Source: Pseudomonadota bacterium
GTDB taxonomy: Bacteria > Desulfobacterota > GWC2-55-46 > JADFVP01
Length of the DNA stretch: 5,076 bases
Direction: 5' to 3'
Assembly: GCA_015222595.1 (NCBI GenBank)
Contig: JADFVP010000205.1
Coordinates: 1-5,076 of the forward strand
The notes under the pieces are model-generated. The model was not told the origin of the DNA. It was given only the letters and a program-made list of their open reading frames with translations, and ran no database searches. A program made the position numbers and the translations under genes. The stretch's first letter is position 1. Each line of letters begins with the position of its first letter. This document shows positions 1 to 5,076 of this stretch, piece after piece.

Positions 1-54
1 CCGGTCTGTTTTACTCCTGTTTAGAATAAATCATATATAATTCAATAGGTTTGG

Positions 55-113
55 TTTGGCTATTGGTCTATGCCTTTATAGTCCATAGGACAGTGCCAAA
101 ATACACCTATGGA
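55..113. repeat. Nested, mutually exclusive inverted repeats
   Basis: TTTGGC at 55-60 is complementary to GCCAAA at 95-100. Inside it, GTC-TATG at 66-72 pairs with CATA-G-GAC at 84-91, with one bulged G at 88. The same CATAGG segment can instead pair with a third copy downstream: TCCATAGG at 82-89 is a perfect 8-base complement of CCTATGGA at 106-113. The two foldings cannot coexist. No T-run follows either arm, so this is not a standard intrinsic terminator. It could be an RNA switch, a protein site or chance; the function is unknown. Confidence 0.4.
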
Positions 114-254
114 ACTATTCAGTCATTTCGCTCTACTCCCGAAGATATAAGTAAGCAGTGGAATAATAGAAGAGACAGGGGTGGTAGCAGATTGGCACCA
201 GGCCGCCTAACGGAGTATGGCAGTTGAAACTCGTAGTCGCTTAGTAGATGTTGC

Positions 255-289
255 AAAGAGTGGTTCATCAACGAAGATGTACTCTTTTT
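255..289 (+). terminator. Possible weak intrinsic terminator or attenuator
   Basis: AAAGAGT at 255-261 pairs perfectly with ACTCTTT at 281-287. CATC at 266-269 pairs with GATG at 276-279 around a six-base loop, so the two helices stack with a small internal loop. The 3' arm runs into five Ts (285-289). The stem is AT-rich and part of the T-run lies within it, so termination would be weak. It could end a transcript entering from the left or act in the MCP leader. Confidence 0.3.
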
Positions 290-330
290 GAAGTAATAGA
301 AAGGCAGTAGCGGTTCTTCGGTAGTGAACA

Positions 331-372
331 GGTTTTTTAGATTAGGTTTCTTCGAGAAGGTTTTCTCAGATA
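331..372 (+). repeat. Three imperfect 14-base direct repeats in the MCP leader
   Basis: Units at 331-344, 345-358 and 359-372 all begin GGTTT and end in A, spaced exactly 14 bases apart. Pairwise identity is 8 to 10 of 14 positions. A related GGTTCTTCG lies at 312-320. The array lies about 100 bases before the MCP start codon. Spacing that is not a whole number of helical turns makes a simple same-face protein array less likely. The match is loose enough that chance is a real alternative. Confidence 0.35.
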
Positions 373-456
373 ACGTAAGTCGTAGGCAACAACACAAACT
401 CTTTGTACTGCAGATATGTAGCTGGAAACATGCGAGTGTAGAAGTTGCTTCCATTT

Positions 457-463
457 AAGGAGG
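457..463 (+). promoter_or_regulatory. Ribosome binding site deciding the MCP start
   Basis: AAGGAGG, a near-perfect Shine-Dalgarno sequence, ends nine bases before the ATG at 473. The upstream in-frame GTG at 464 directly abuts this sequence and could not be served by it. The ATG at 473 is therefore the likely start. Confidence 0.85.
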
Positions 464-472
464 GTGTTTGAA

Positions 473-2575
473 ATGAGTTTACAATCAGTAAAAACCAGGT
501 TTGTCGGAAGCTATGTCTTCCTTTTAGTTCTTTTCGTAATACAGATCCCGATAGTCTTTGTTCTCGTAGCCGGCATGACGGAGAAGTACTCTCAGATAGA
601 TACCGCCGGAGGCCTTAGAAAGAGGGCCGTAGAGATTACCGACATACTCAACCGCCATATAATGACGGGTGACGAGTCGCTTGAGGCCCTGTACCAGAAG
701 CGCAAGGGCGAGTATCAGGGAGTTATAGATAACTTCAGGAGCGGTACGGCTACTCTTACCGCCCTTGATAACACAGAGATAAGCGCGCAGTTGAAGGTCG
801 TCGAGAATAAATGGGGAGATATGCGCAGCACCCTGGACGAGACGATGGTCAACGGCGACAACATGCGCGAGGCGAAACAGTCAGTGGAGAGCAGCACCTT
901 CCCGCTCGTAGCAAAGCTCAACACCTTAATTGCTGCCGAGAAGGCATCCGGTAGTTCAGCGGTAAAAGGGTTTGTCGATCCGACCGGTTTTCAGAGAATG
1001 AGAACGGTTAAGCTCAGCTACCTTATGGAGCGGTACATACTCGCCACTGATGAAGCACCGGCGCTTAAGGCTGAGGTAGAGAAAACTATAGCCGGCTTCG
1101 ATTCCAGCCTGAGTGAACTCGGTTCGGTTGTAGCCGCCAACAGTTCGGGCGCTAATGGAGCGAAGCTCAACGATGCTTTTAAGGCTGTAAGCTCGGCCTG
1201 GGATTCCAGAAAGATAGATGTCAGGGAGGCGCTAAGATTCAACGACGCCTTCGCGTCCAACATAGAGAGCCTGATACATGAGCATACGCCAGAGGTTGTT
1301 GCAGCGGCCAATGAGTTCACTAAACTCATAAGCGCTAATGCCAACCACGAGGCGATGGGTGGAGTTAAGTTGATGGCGGTCTCTGTAGCTATCTCGGCAA
1401 TCGTAGCGGCCTTCTTCATGTGGAGCGCCAACACTATGATCATCCGTCCGATAGTTCGCATCAAAGAGACTGTTGAGAGGTTCGCACATGGTGACCTTAC
1501 CGACAGGAGTAGAGTAAAGATCAGCCTCTTCGGTCGCGAGATCAAGGATGAGGTATCCGCACTCGGAGACTCCGTAGATGAGATGGCCAACAGCATGTCA
1601 GATGTGCTCGGTCGCATCTCCGACTCGTCCAACCTGCTGGCTTCTTCTTCAGAGCAGCTCAGCGCTTCGGCTACCGAGATAGAGAATGGAACAAATCAGC
1701 AGAGCGCACAGACCGCGCAGGTTGCAACGGCGATGGAGGAGATGAGCGCTACCGTTATAGAGGTGGCAAAGAACTCCCAGCAGGTCTCTGAGTCTGCCAG
1801 AGTAGCTCAAGACACTGCGGCCGAAGGCGGCAACATCGTACGCGAGACGATAAGCGCAATGCAGGAGGTCTCTGAATCGACGACCTCGACTGCAGAGACT
1901 ATCGGCAAGCTCGGTGAGAGTTCCGAAGAGATAGGCACTATCATCTCTGTAATCAACGACATAGCAGACCAGACCAACCTTCTGGCTTTGAACGCCGCAA
2001 TTGAGGCGGCAAGGGCCGGAGAGCAGGGCCGCGGGTTTGCAGTCGTAGCCGACGAGGTAAGAAAGCTCGCAGAGCGGACCACGACGGCAACGAAGGAGAT
2101 CGGAAGCATGATCAGCTCCATCCAGACAGAGACTTCCACCGCAGTAGAAGCAATGGGTGAAGGTATCAAGAAGGTGGACAACGGTGTAAGGCTTGCCAAC
2201 GAAACAGGAGAAGCGCTGGCCAAGATAGTTGACGGCGTGCAGAGCGTGAGCGACATGGTCAACCAGATCGCAACCGCCACGGAAGAGCAGAGCGCCACTG
2301 CGGACGAGATATCAAGGTCCATGGACTCTATCTCCGACGTTTCAAGGAGCAACGTAAATGCAATCGGCGAGGTCTCGGGCGCAACAGGAGAGACGGCACG
2401 CCTTGCCAGCGAGCTCAAGGAGCTGGTAGGCAACTTCAAGATCAATGACGGTTCCGGTGTTACGCACAGTTCGTCGGAACTGAGACTCGTATCTAACAGC
2501 ACAAAACCCGCCGGGCAGCAATCGGATGCCGGACTATCCTCAGATGATCCTCACCATAACGTAGGTAACCTATGA
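473..2575 (+). CDS. Methyl-accepting chemotaxis protein with tandem PilJ-like sensor modules
   Basis: This 700-residue transmembrane receptor would signal to a CheA-CheW array at the inner membrane. Membrane segments lie at about residues 13-34 and 298-320. Between them is a helical periplasmic region holding two related modules, D43-E68 and D169-E194 (D-x-x-G...R near the start, T-x-D-E or T-G-D-E at the end), which resemble the PilJ/type IV pilus transducer N-terminal fold. A HAMP domain follows (about 325-378: RPI, GDL, KDE), with a long linker between GDL and KDE. The signalling hairpin tip is textbook, from QTN at 500-502 through the IEAARAGE of residues 510-517. Glu pairs E422/E423 and E604/E605 fit methylation sites. 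Arms of about 140 residues on each side of the tip suggest a long class such as 40H. The last 50 residues are polar and lack an NWETF-type CheR tether. The ligand is unknown. No che gene is adjacent, and a terminator follows. Confidence 0.95.
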   Translation: MSLQSVKTRFVGSYVFLLVLFVIQIPIVFVLVAGMTEKYSQIDTAGGLRKRAVEITDILNRHIMTGDESLEALYQKRKGEYQGVIDNFRSGTATLTALDNTEISAQLKVVENKWGDMRSTLDETMVNGDNMREAKQSVESSTFPLVAKLNTLIAAEKASGSSAVKGFVDPTGFQRMRTVKLSYLMERYILATDEAPALKAEVEKTIAGFDSSLSELGSVVAANSSGANGAKLNDAFKAVSSAWDSRKIDVREALRFNDAFASNIESLIHEHTPEVVAAANEFTKLISANANHEAMGGVKLMAVSVAISAIVAAFFMWSANTMIIRPIVRIKETVERFAHGDLTDRSRVKISLFGREIKDEVSALGDSVDEMANSMSDVLGRISDSSNLLASSSEQLSASATEIENGTNQQSAQTAQVATAMEEMSATVIEVAKNSQQVSESARVAQDTAAEGGNIVRETISAMQEVSESTTSTAETIGKLGESSEEIGTIISVINDIADQTNLLALNAAIEAARAGEQGRGFAVVADEVRKLAERTTTATKEIGSMISSIQTETSTAVEAMGEGIKKVDNGVRLANETGEALAKIVDGVQSVSDMVNQIATATEEQSATADEISRSMDSISDVSRSNVNAIGEVSGATGETARLASELKELVGNFKINDGSGVTHSSSELRLVSNSTKPAGQQSDAGLSSDDPHHNVGNL

Positions 2576-2580
2576 CTTGC

Positions 2581-2614
2581 CCGGCCAGGGTCGCACCCCA
2601 GCGGCCCTGACCGG
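2581..2614 (+). repeat. GC-rich hairpin directly after the MCP stop
   Basis: Two 14-base arms (2581-2594 and 2601-2614) fold around the six-base loop ACCCCA. There is one C-A mismatch and one G-U pair. It begins five bases after the MCP stop codon. No T-run follows, so it is not itself a canonical terminator. A role in protecting the 3' end of the MCP message or pausing polymerase before the real terminator is plausible. Confidence 0.65.
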
Positions 2615-2646
2615 ATAAGCCCCCTCCTCAATAAAAAAGTACCTTT

Positions 2647-2675
2647 CACCCCCTGATTCTAGGGGGTGTTTTTTT
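2647..2675 (+). terminator. Rho-independent terminator of the MCP gene
   Basis: CACCCCCT at 2647-2654 and AGGGGGTG at 2661-2668 form a perfect eight-base-pair stem with the loop GATTCT. Seven Ts follow at once (2669-2675). Six As at 2633-2638 on the upstream side may allow some termination in the reverse direction too. It separates the MCP transcript from the aro genes. Confidence 0.92.
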
Positions 2676-2724
2676 GCCTGCTCCACTCTCTATTCATTCC
2701 GTTCCCTACGGGCTTACGTGTAGC

Positions 2725-2746
2725 CTCACTGCAGTCTCACTGCAGT
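2725..2746. repeat. Tandem 11-base repeat forming a double palindrome
   Basis: CTCACTGCAGT occurs twice without a gap (2725-2735 and 2736-2746). Each copy contains the perfect palindrome ACTGCAGT (2728-2735 and 2739-2746), with centres 11 bases apart, about one helical turn. The two palindromes together also form one hairpin with an eight-base-pair stem and the loop CTC, followed by only three further Ts. The position, about 32 bases upstream of the proposed -35 box of aroC, suits an operator or activator site. A backup terminator is the other reading. No known regulator is recognised. Confidence 0.55.
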
Positions 2747-2777
2747 TTTAGATGAGAGCCGAAGTCCCCTTTTTTTA

Positions 2778-2806
2778 TTGTTTAAGCACAGTTATTGATA
2801 TATACT
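2778..2806 (+). promoter_or_regulatory. Candidate sigma-70 promoter for the aro cluster
   Basis: TTGTTT at 2778-2783 and TATACT at 2801-2806 are separated by the ideal 17 bases. The -10 box matches TATAAT at five of six positions. The -35 box matches only TTG, so it is weak. Transcription would begin near 2813, giving a leader of about 60 bases before the aroC start. It lies downstream of the MCP terminator and is the best promoter candidate in the gap. Confidence 0.55.
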
Positions 2807-2825
2807 GCTCCAGTATTCGGGAGCT

Positions 2826-2844
2826 AAAAAGGTTCTCTTTTTTT
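2826..2844 (+). promoter_or_regulatory. Short A/T hairpin with T-run in the aroC leader
   Basis: AAAAAG at 2826-2831 can pair with CTTTTT at 2837-2842 around the loop GTTCT, inside a run of seven Ts (2838-2844). It sits between the proposed promoter and the aroC ribosome binding site. The stem has only one G-C pair, so any attenuation would be weak. No leader peptide or aromatic-codon cluster is visible. Confidence 0.2.
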
Positions 2845-2858
2845 AACTGATTTCTTGT

Positions 2859-2865
2859 GGAGGGG
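2859..2865 (+). promoter_or_regulatory. Ribosome binding site deciding the aroC TTG start
   Basis: GGAGGGG ends seven bases before the TTG at 2873. An earlier in-frame TTG at 2855 overlaps the site itself and cannot use it. The in-frame ATG at 2885 is 19 bases away and would remove conserved N-terminal residues. The TTG at 2873 is therefore preferred. Confidence 0.8.
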
Positions 2866-2872
2866 TGGACAG

Positions 2873-4084
2873 TTGCTTAGATACATGACAACCGGCGAGT
2901 CTCACGGTAGAGCGGTTATCGCCGTGGTAGAGGGTATGCCCTCCGGGCTGCTTCTGACACCTGCCACTATAGATGTTGATCTCAAGCGGCGCCAGGGCGG
3001 TTACGGGCGCGGCGGCAGAATGAAGATAGAGAGCGACCGAGTAGAGCTGCTCTCAGGGGTAAGGGGCTCTCGTACGCTGGGGTCTCCTATTACTCTTCAG
3101 GTCACTAATCGCGACTGGGAGAACTGGACGGATGCCATGGACCCGGAGAAGAGTTCCACGGGGCCAAGAGCCGTACCGGTAACTCGGCCCCGGCCCGGGC
3201 ACGCCGACTTAACGGGGGCGCTCAAGTACGCGCAGACCGATGTTCGCAATATATTAGAGCGTTCAAGCGCCAGGGAGACCGCTGCGCGCGTAGCGGCCGG
3301 AGCGGCGGCCAAACGGCTCTTGGAAGAGTTCGGTATCGATATCTATAGCTGGGTCACAGAGGTCGGCGGAGTTAAGTGGAACAGAGCCCGCTCCGCTAAA
3401 GAGACCCCTGCTGCGCTCTATAAGAGGGCAGAGGCATCTGTAATGAGGTGTCCGGGCAAAAGCGCAACAGAGAAGATGAAGAGCTGCATAAAGAGCGCCA
3501 AAGAGGCCGGAGACTCCATAGGCGGCATCTTTAAGGTCGTGGCCACGGGGGTTCCTCCAGGGCTCGGCAGCCATGTGCAGTGGGACCGGAAGTTGAATGC
3601 GCGTCTTACCTGTGCGCTTGCCAGCGTGCAGGCGATAAAGGGCGTTGAAGTTGGCATGGGCTTTGAGTGCGGCTCTTTACCGGGCTCAAAGGTGCATGAT
3701 GAAATATATTATTCAAAAAAGGCGGCAGGCAACTCCGCCAAGGGCTTCTGGCCGCAGAGTCCGCGTTTTTTCAGGCATACGAACAACGCCGGGGGAATAG
3801 AGGGCGGAATGTCCAACGGAGAGGTGATAGAACTTAGCGCCGTTATGAAGCCGATACCTACGCTCTACAAGCCGCTTCGTTCTGTCGATATAAAGTCCAA
3901 ACGGACCTTTGAGGCGAGCGTTGAGCGAAGCGACACCTGCGCTGTGCCGGCCGCCGCGGTGGTCGGCGAGGCCGTGGTCGCCTTTGAGCTTGCCGTAGCA
4001 TTTCTTGATAAGTTCGGCGGCGACTCCATGAAAGAGATCACGCGTAACTACAAAGGGTACCTCAAGCAGATAGCGGCGTACTAG
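2873..4084 (+). CDS. aroC: Chorismate synthase
   Basis: The enzyme converts 5-enolpyruvylshikimate-3-phosphate to chorismate by anti-1,4 elimination of phosphate. It is the last common step of aromatic synthesis and needs reduced FMN in the cytoplasm. From the TTG start at 2873 the product has 403 residues, slightly above the usual 350-400. All three family signatures are present: GESHG at 8-12 followed by a V-E-G-M-P stretch, ERSSAR at 129-134, and RSD at 352-354. The catalytic histidines of GESHG (H11) and RPGHAD (H110) and the aspartate D354 are intact, as is the FMN-site stretch NNAGGIEGGMSNG at 304-316. The N-terminus MLRYMTTGESHG matches the usual family start, which supports the TTG. 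It is first in a probable aroC-aroK-aroB operon with its own promoter. I see no lesion. Confidence 0.97.
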   Translation: MLRYMTTGESHGRAVIAVVEGMPSGLLLTPATIDVDLKRRQGGYGRGGRMKIESDRVELLSGVRGSRTLGSPITLQVTNRDWENWTDAMDPEKSSTGPRAVPVTRPRPGHADLTGALKYAQTDVRNILERSSARETAARVAAGAAAKRLLEEFGIDIYSWVTEVGGVKWNRARSAKETPAALYKRAEASVMRCPGKSATEKMKSCIKSAKEAGDSIGGIFKVVATGVPPGLGSHVQWDRKLNARLTCALASVQAIKGVEVGMGFECGSLPGSKVHDEIYYSKKAAGNSAKGFWPQSPRFFRHTNNAGGIEGGMSNGEVIELSAVMKPIPTLYKPLRSVDIKSKRTFEASVERSDTCAVPAAAVVGEAVVAFELAVAFLDKFGGDSMKEITRNYKGYLKQIAAY

Positions 4085-4095
4085 TCGCTATCTTT

Positions 4096-4127
4096 GTACT
4101 TTGTTTCAGGGGTACTCTGTTTCAGGG
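4096..4127 (+). repeat. 16-base tandem duplication between aroC and aroK
   Basis: Two adjacent units, 4096-4111 and 4112-4127, are identical at 15 of 16 bases (GTACTTTGTTTCAGGG and GTACTCTGTTTCAGGG). A partial third copy, GTACTTA, begins at 4127. It starts 11 bases after the aroC stop codon. It contains no dyad strong enough to terminate. It may be a recent slippage duplication or a pair of binding sites. It lies in the gap before a gene with a poor ribosome binding site. Confidence 0.75.
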
Positions 4128-4190
4128 TACTTACTTTTACCGTTCACAATGCAGACTGATCGGGTAACGTCAAACAGGTTATCTTCGAAT

Positions 4191-4715
4191 ATGGCTAATA
4201 TTGTTTTAATCGGCTTTATGGGCACAGGCAAGTCGAGCGTCGGGCGTGTGCTTGCCGCCGAGTTCGGGTGCCGGTTCTTAGACCTCGACACCGTAATAGA
4301 GAAGCTCTCTGGCCGGACGATCTCGGAGATATTCGAGACCGACGGCGAGGAGCGTTTCCGGGGCCTTGAGACCGTTATTGTCGAGAGGCTCGTTGCAGGC
4401 GAGTTTGGCTCCAATCTGGTCGTCTCGACCGGAGGCGGCACTATCGTCTCCGAGTCGAACAGGCGTGCGCTAAGGGAGTGGGGCAAGGTGGTCTGTCTGA
4501 GCGCCTCGGTCGAGGCGATACTTGAGCGTGTCGGCAAAGGCAAGGGGAGGCCGTTGGCCGAAGAGGCCGATAGTGAAGCTCTTGCCGAGTTGCTCCGCTC
4601 CAGAGAAGAGTTCTATTCGGACAGCGACTTTACCGTAGAGACCAGTACGCTCTCCATTATGGAGGTGGTGCAGATAATAAAAGGGCATCTGCTTCTGTCC
4701 GGGCGCAGAGAGTAG
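4191..4715 (+). CDS. aroK: Shikimate kinase
   Basis: The enzyme phosphorylates shikimate at the 3-hydroxyl with ATP, the fifth step of the pathway, in the cytoplasm. From ATG 4191 the product has 174 residues, typical of the family. Walker A is GFMGTGKS at 8-15. Shikimate contacts are D33, R57 (in ERFRGLE), the GGG loop at 81-83, and R138 in R-x-x-F-Y. The lid carries RPL at 120-122. All expected key residues are present. Start choice rests on the family alignment (MANIVLIGFMG...). The ribosome binding site is weak, an AGG 12 bases upstream. An in-frame ATG at 4149 would add 14 residues but has no better site. The frame is open back to 4101 without resembling the family. The symbol aroK rather than aroL is by convention. 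It lies 106 bases after aroC and 87 before aroB. Confidence 0.93.
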   Translation: MANIVLIGFMGTGKSSVGRVLAAEFGCRFLDLDTVIEKLSGRTISEIFETDGEERFRGLETVIVERLVAGEFGSNLVVSTGGGTIVSESNRRALREWGKVVCLSASVEAILERVGKGKGRPLAEEADSEALAELLRSREEFYSDSDFTVETSTLSIMEVVQIIKGHLLLSGRRE

Positions 4716-4716
4716 G

Positions 4717-4729
4717 GCTGCACGGCAGC
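4717..4729 (+). repeat. Small hairpin just after the aroK stop
   Basis: GCTGC at 4717-4721 and GCAGC at 4725-4729 form a five-base-pair stem with the loop ACG. No T-run follows (the next bases are TATAAAACGG), so it should not stop transcription into aroB. It could pause polymerase or be chance. Confidence 0.35.
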
Positions 4730-4791
4730 TATAAAACGGTCAGTCGCCTAAGAGCGTCGGTTGGAATAGAGGCCCGCTAGACAGGCAAAGT

Positions 4792-4795
4792 AGGA
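4792..4795 (+). promoter_or_regulatory. Ribosome binding site of aroB
   Basis: AGGA ends seven bases before the ATG at 4803. The site is short but well spaced, and it agrees with the start expected from the AroB family. Confidence 0.6.
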
Positions 4796-4802
4796 ACTGA
4801 AG

Positions 4803-5076
4803 ATGGAACGGATAATAGAAGTAAAGCTCCGAGAGCGGAGCTACCCGATAGAGATACGCCGCGGTCTCATTAATGACGTCGGGGCCAGACTCGCTGCTGC
4901 CGGTTTTTCCGGTCGCGTTGCGGTGGTTACCAACTCGAAGGTCGCCGACCTCTGGGCCGAACCATTGTTAGCAGGGCTCGAAAGCGCCGGCTTTGAACCT
5001 CTTGTTATCACCATACCGGACGGCGAGGAGCACAAGACGCTCGACACTCTTTCGGGTATCTACGATACTCTGATAG
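4803..5076 (+). CDS. aroB: 3-Dehydroquinate synthase, N-terminal part (runs off the window)
   Basis: The enzyme cyclises DAHP to 3-dehydroquinate, the second step of the shikimate pathway, using NAD+ and a divalent metal in the cytoplasm. Only the first 91 codons of a roughly 360-residue protein are present; the reading frame is open to the last base. The N-terminus MERIIEVKLRERSYPI closely resembles that of E. coli AroB (MERI...GERSYPI). The NAD-binding N-terminal domain is recognisable from VVTN at 41-44 and from PDGEEHK at 72-78, whose G-E-x-x-K spacing is the family hallmark. The metal-binding Glu and His residues lie in the missing C-terminal part and cannot be checked. With aroC and aroK just upstream and no terminator between, it is probably the third gene of the operon. 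Confidence 0.93.
   Translation, partial: MERIIEVKLRERSYPIEIRRGLINDVGARLAAAGFSGRVAVVTNSKVADLWAEPLLAGLESAGFEPLVITIPDGEEHKTLDTLSGIYDTLI

Larger units (their letters stand above)
1..463. other. Non-coding leader upstream of the MCP gene
   Basis: I see no convincing gene in this stretch. A 111-codon reading frame on the minus strand (454 down to 119) has no ribosome binding site before its ATG and a low-complexity Leu/Ser-rich product, so I treat it as chance. The stretch is visibly richer in A and T than the genes that follow. It contains nested dyads at 55-113, a terminator-like hairpin at 255-289, three loose 14-base repeats at 331-372 and a small hairpin at 354-367. A perfect TATAAT lies at 36-41, but I find no good -35 box at the usual distance. 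The MCP promoter is therefore not located. The leader could be a long 5' UTR or the far end of an upstream intergenic region. Confidence 0.6.

Noticed and set aside
36..41. Perfect TATAAT as a -10 box
   Set aside because: No acceptable -35 box lies 16-18 bases upstream (the nearest TTTACT is 20 away), and the stretch is AT-rich enough for chance matches. It remains possible but unsupported.
192..207. Sigma-54-like promoter, TTGGCAC followed by CGCC
   Set aside because: The GG and GC elements are separated by nine bases instead of the required ten, and the -12 element lacks the TTGC core.
119..454. A 111-codon reading frame on the minus strand opposite the MCP leader
   Set aside because: It has no ribosome binding site (the bases before its ATG are pyrimidine-rich on that strand), a low-complexity product and no recognisable motif.
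1..463. Riboswitch (c-di-GMP type) ahead of the MCP
   Set aside because: Neither conserved GEMM core sequences nor the expected paired stems could be found.
464..472. GTG 464 as the MCP start
   Set aside because: It abuts the Shine-Dalgarno sequence at 457-463. ATG 473 is correctly spaced.
1018..1632. Long minus-strand frames within the MCP gene (also 1807-2502)
   Set aside because: They mirror a strongly recognisable + strand MCP, and their products are shadow-like (Ser/Ala/Leu-rich with no motifs).
3097..3657. Minus-strand frames inside aroC
   Set aside because: They lie opposite conserved chorismate synthase motifs and encode nothing recognisable.
4716..4802. A separate promoter or small gene between aroK and aroB
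   Set aside because: I found no convincing -35/-10 pair and no short frame with its own ribosome binding site. The gap fits a within-operon spacer.

Overview
The window holds three complete or nearly complete protein genes and the start of a fourth, all on the + strand. First is a long, free-standing methyl-accepting chemotaxis protein (MCP; start at 473, stop at 2575). After a terminator comes a cluster of common-aromatic (shikimate/chorismate) pathway genes in the order aroC (2873-4084), aroK (about 4191-4715) and aroB (4803 to beyond the window edge). The gene order, the AroC N-terminus and the long MCP suggest a flagellated or gliding Gram-negative bacterium, perhaps of the Desulfobacterota (former Deltaproteobacteria) or a neighbouring phylum. 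This placement is an inference, and nothing here fixes the species.

Layout. Bases 1-463 carry no convincing gene. They form an AT-richer leader to the MCP with several dyad symmetries, a loose three-copy 14-base repeat and a strong ribosome binding site just before the MCP. Bases 2576-2872 separate the MCP from aroC. They hold a GC-rich hairpin right after the MCP stop, a classic intrinsic terminator, a neat double palindrome (ACTGCAGT twice, one helical turn apart), a plausible sigma-70 promoter and an excellent ribosome binding site for a TTG start of aroC. The aroC-aroK gap (106 bases) contains a 16-base tandem duplication. The aroK-aroB gap (87 bases) holds only a small hairpin and the aroB ribosome binding site.

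How the genes work together. AroB (step 2), AroK (step 5) and AroC (step 7) are three of the seven steps from DAHP synthesis to chorismate, the precursor of the aromatic amino acids and other aromatic compounds. No terminator is visible between them, so they are probably co-transcribed. The MCP is transcriptionally separate: it would sense a signal through a periplasmic region that looks like two copies of a PilJ-type helical module and pass it to a CheA/CheW array. No chemotaxis partner genes are in view.

I do not see an undescribed system here. The main points of interest are the duplicated sensor module in the MCP, the palindrome pair upstream of aroC, the 16-base duplication before aroK, and the structured MCP leader.
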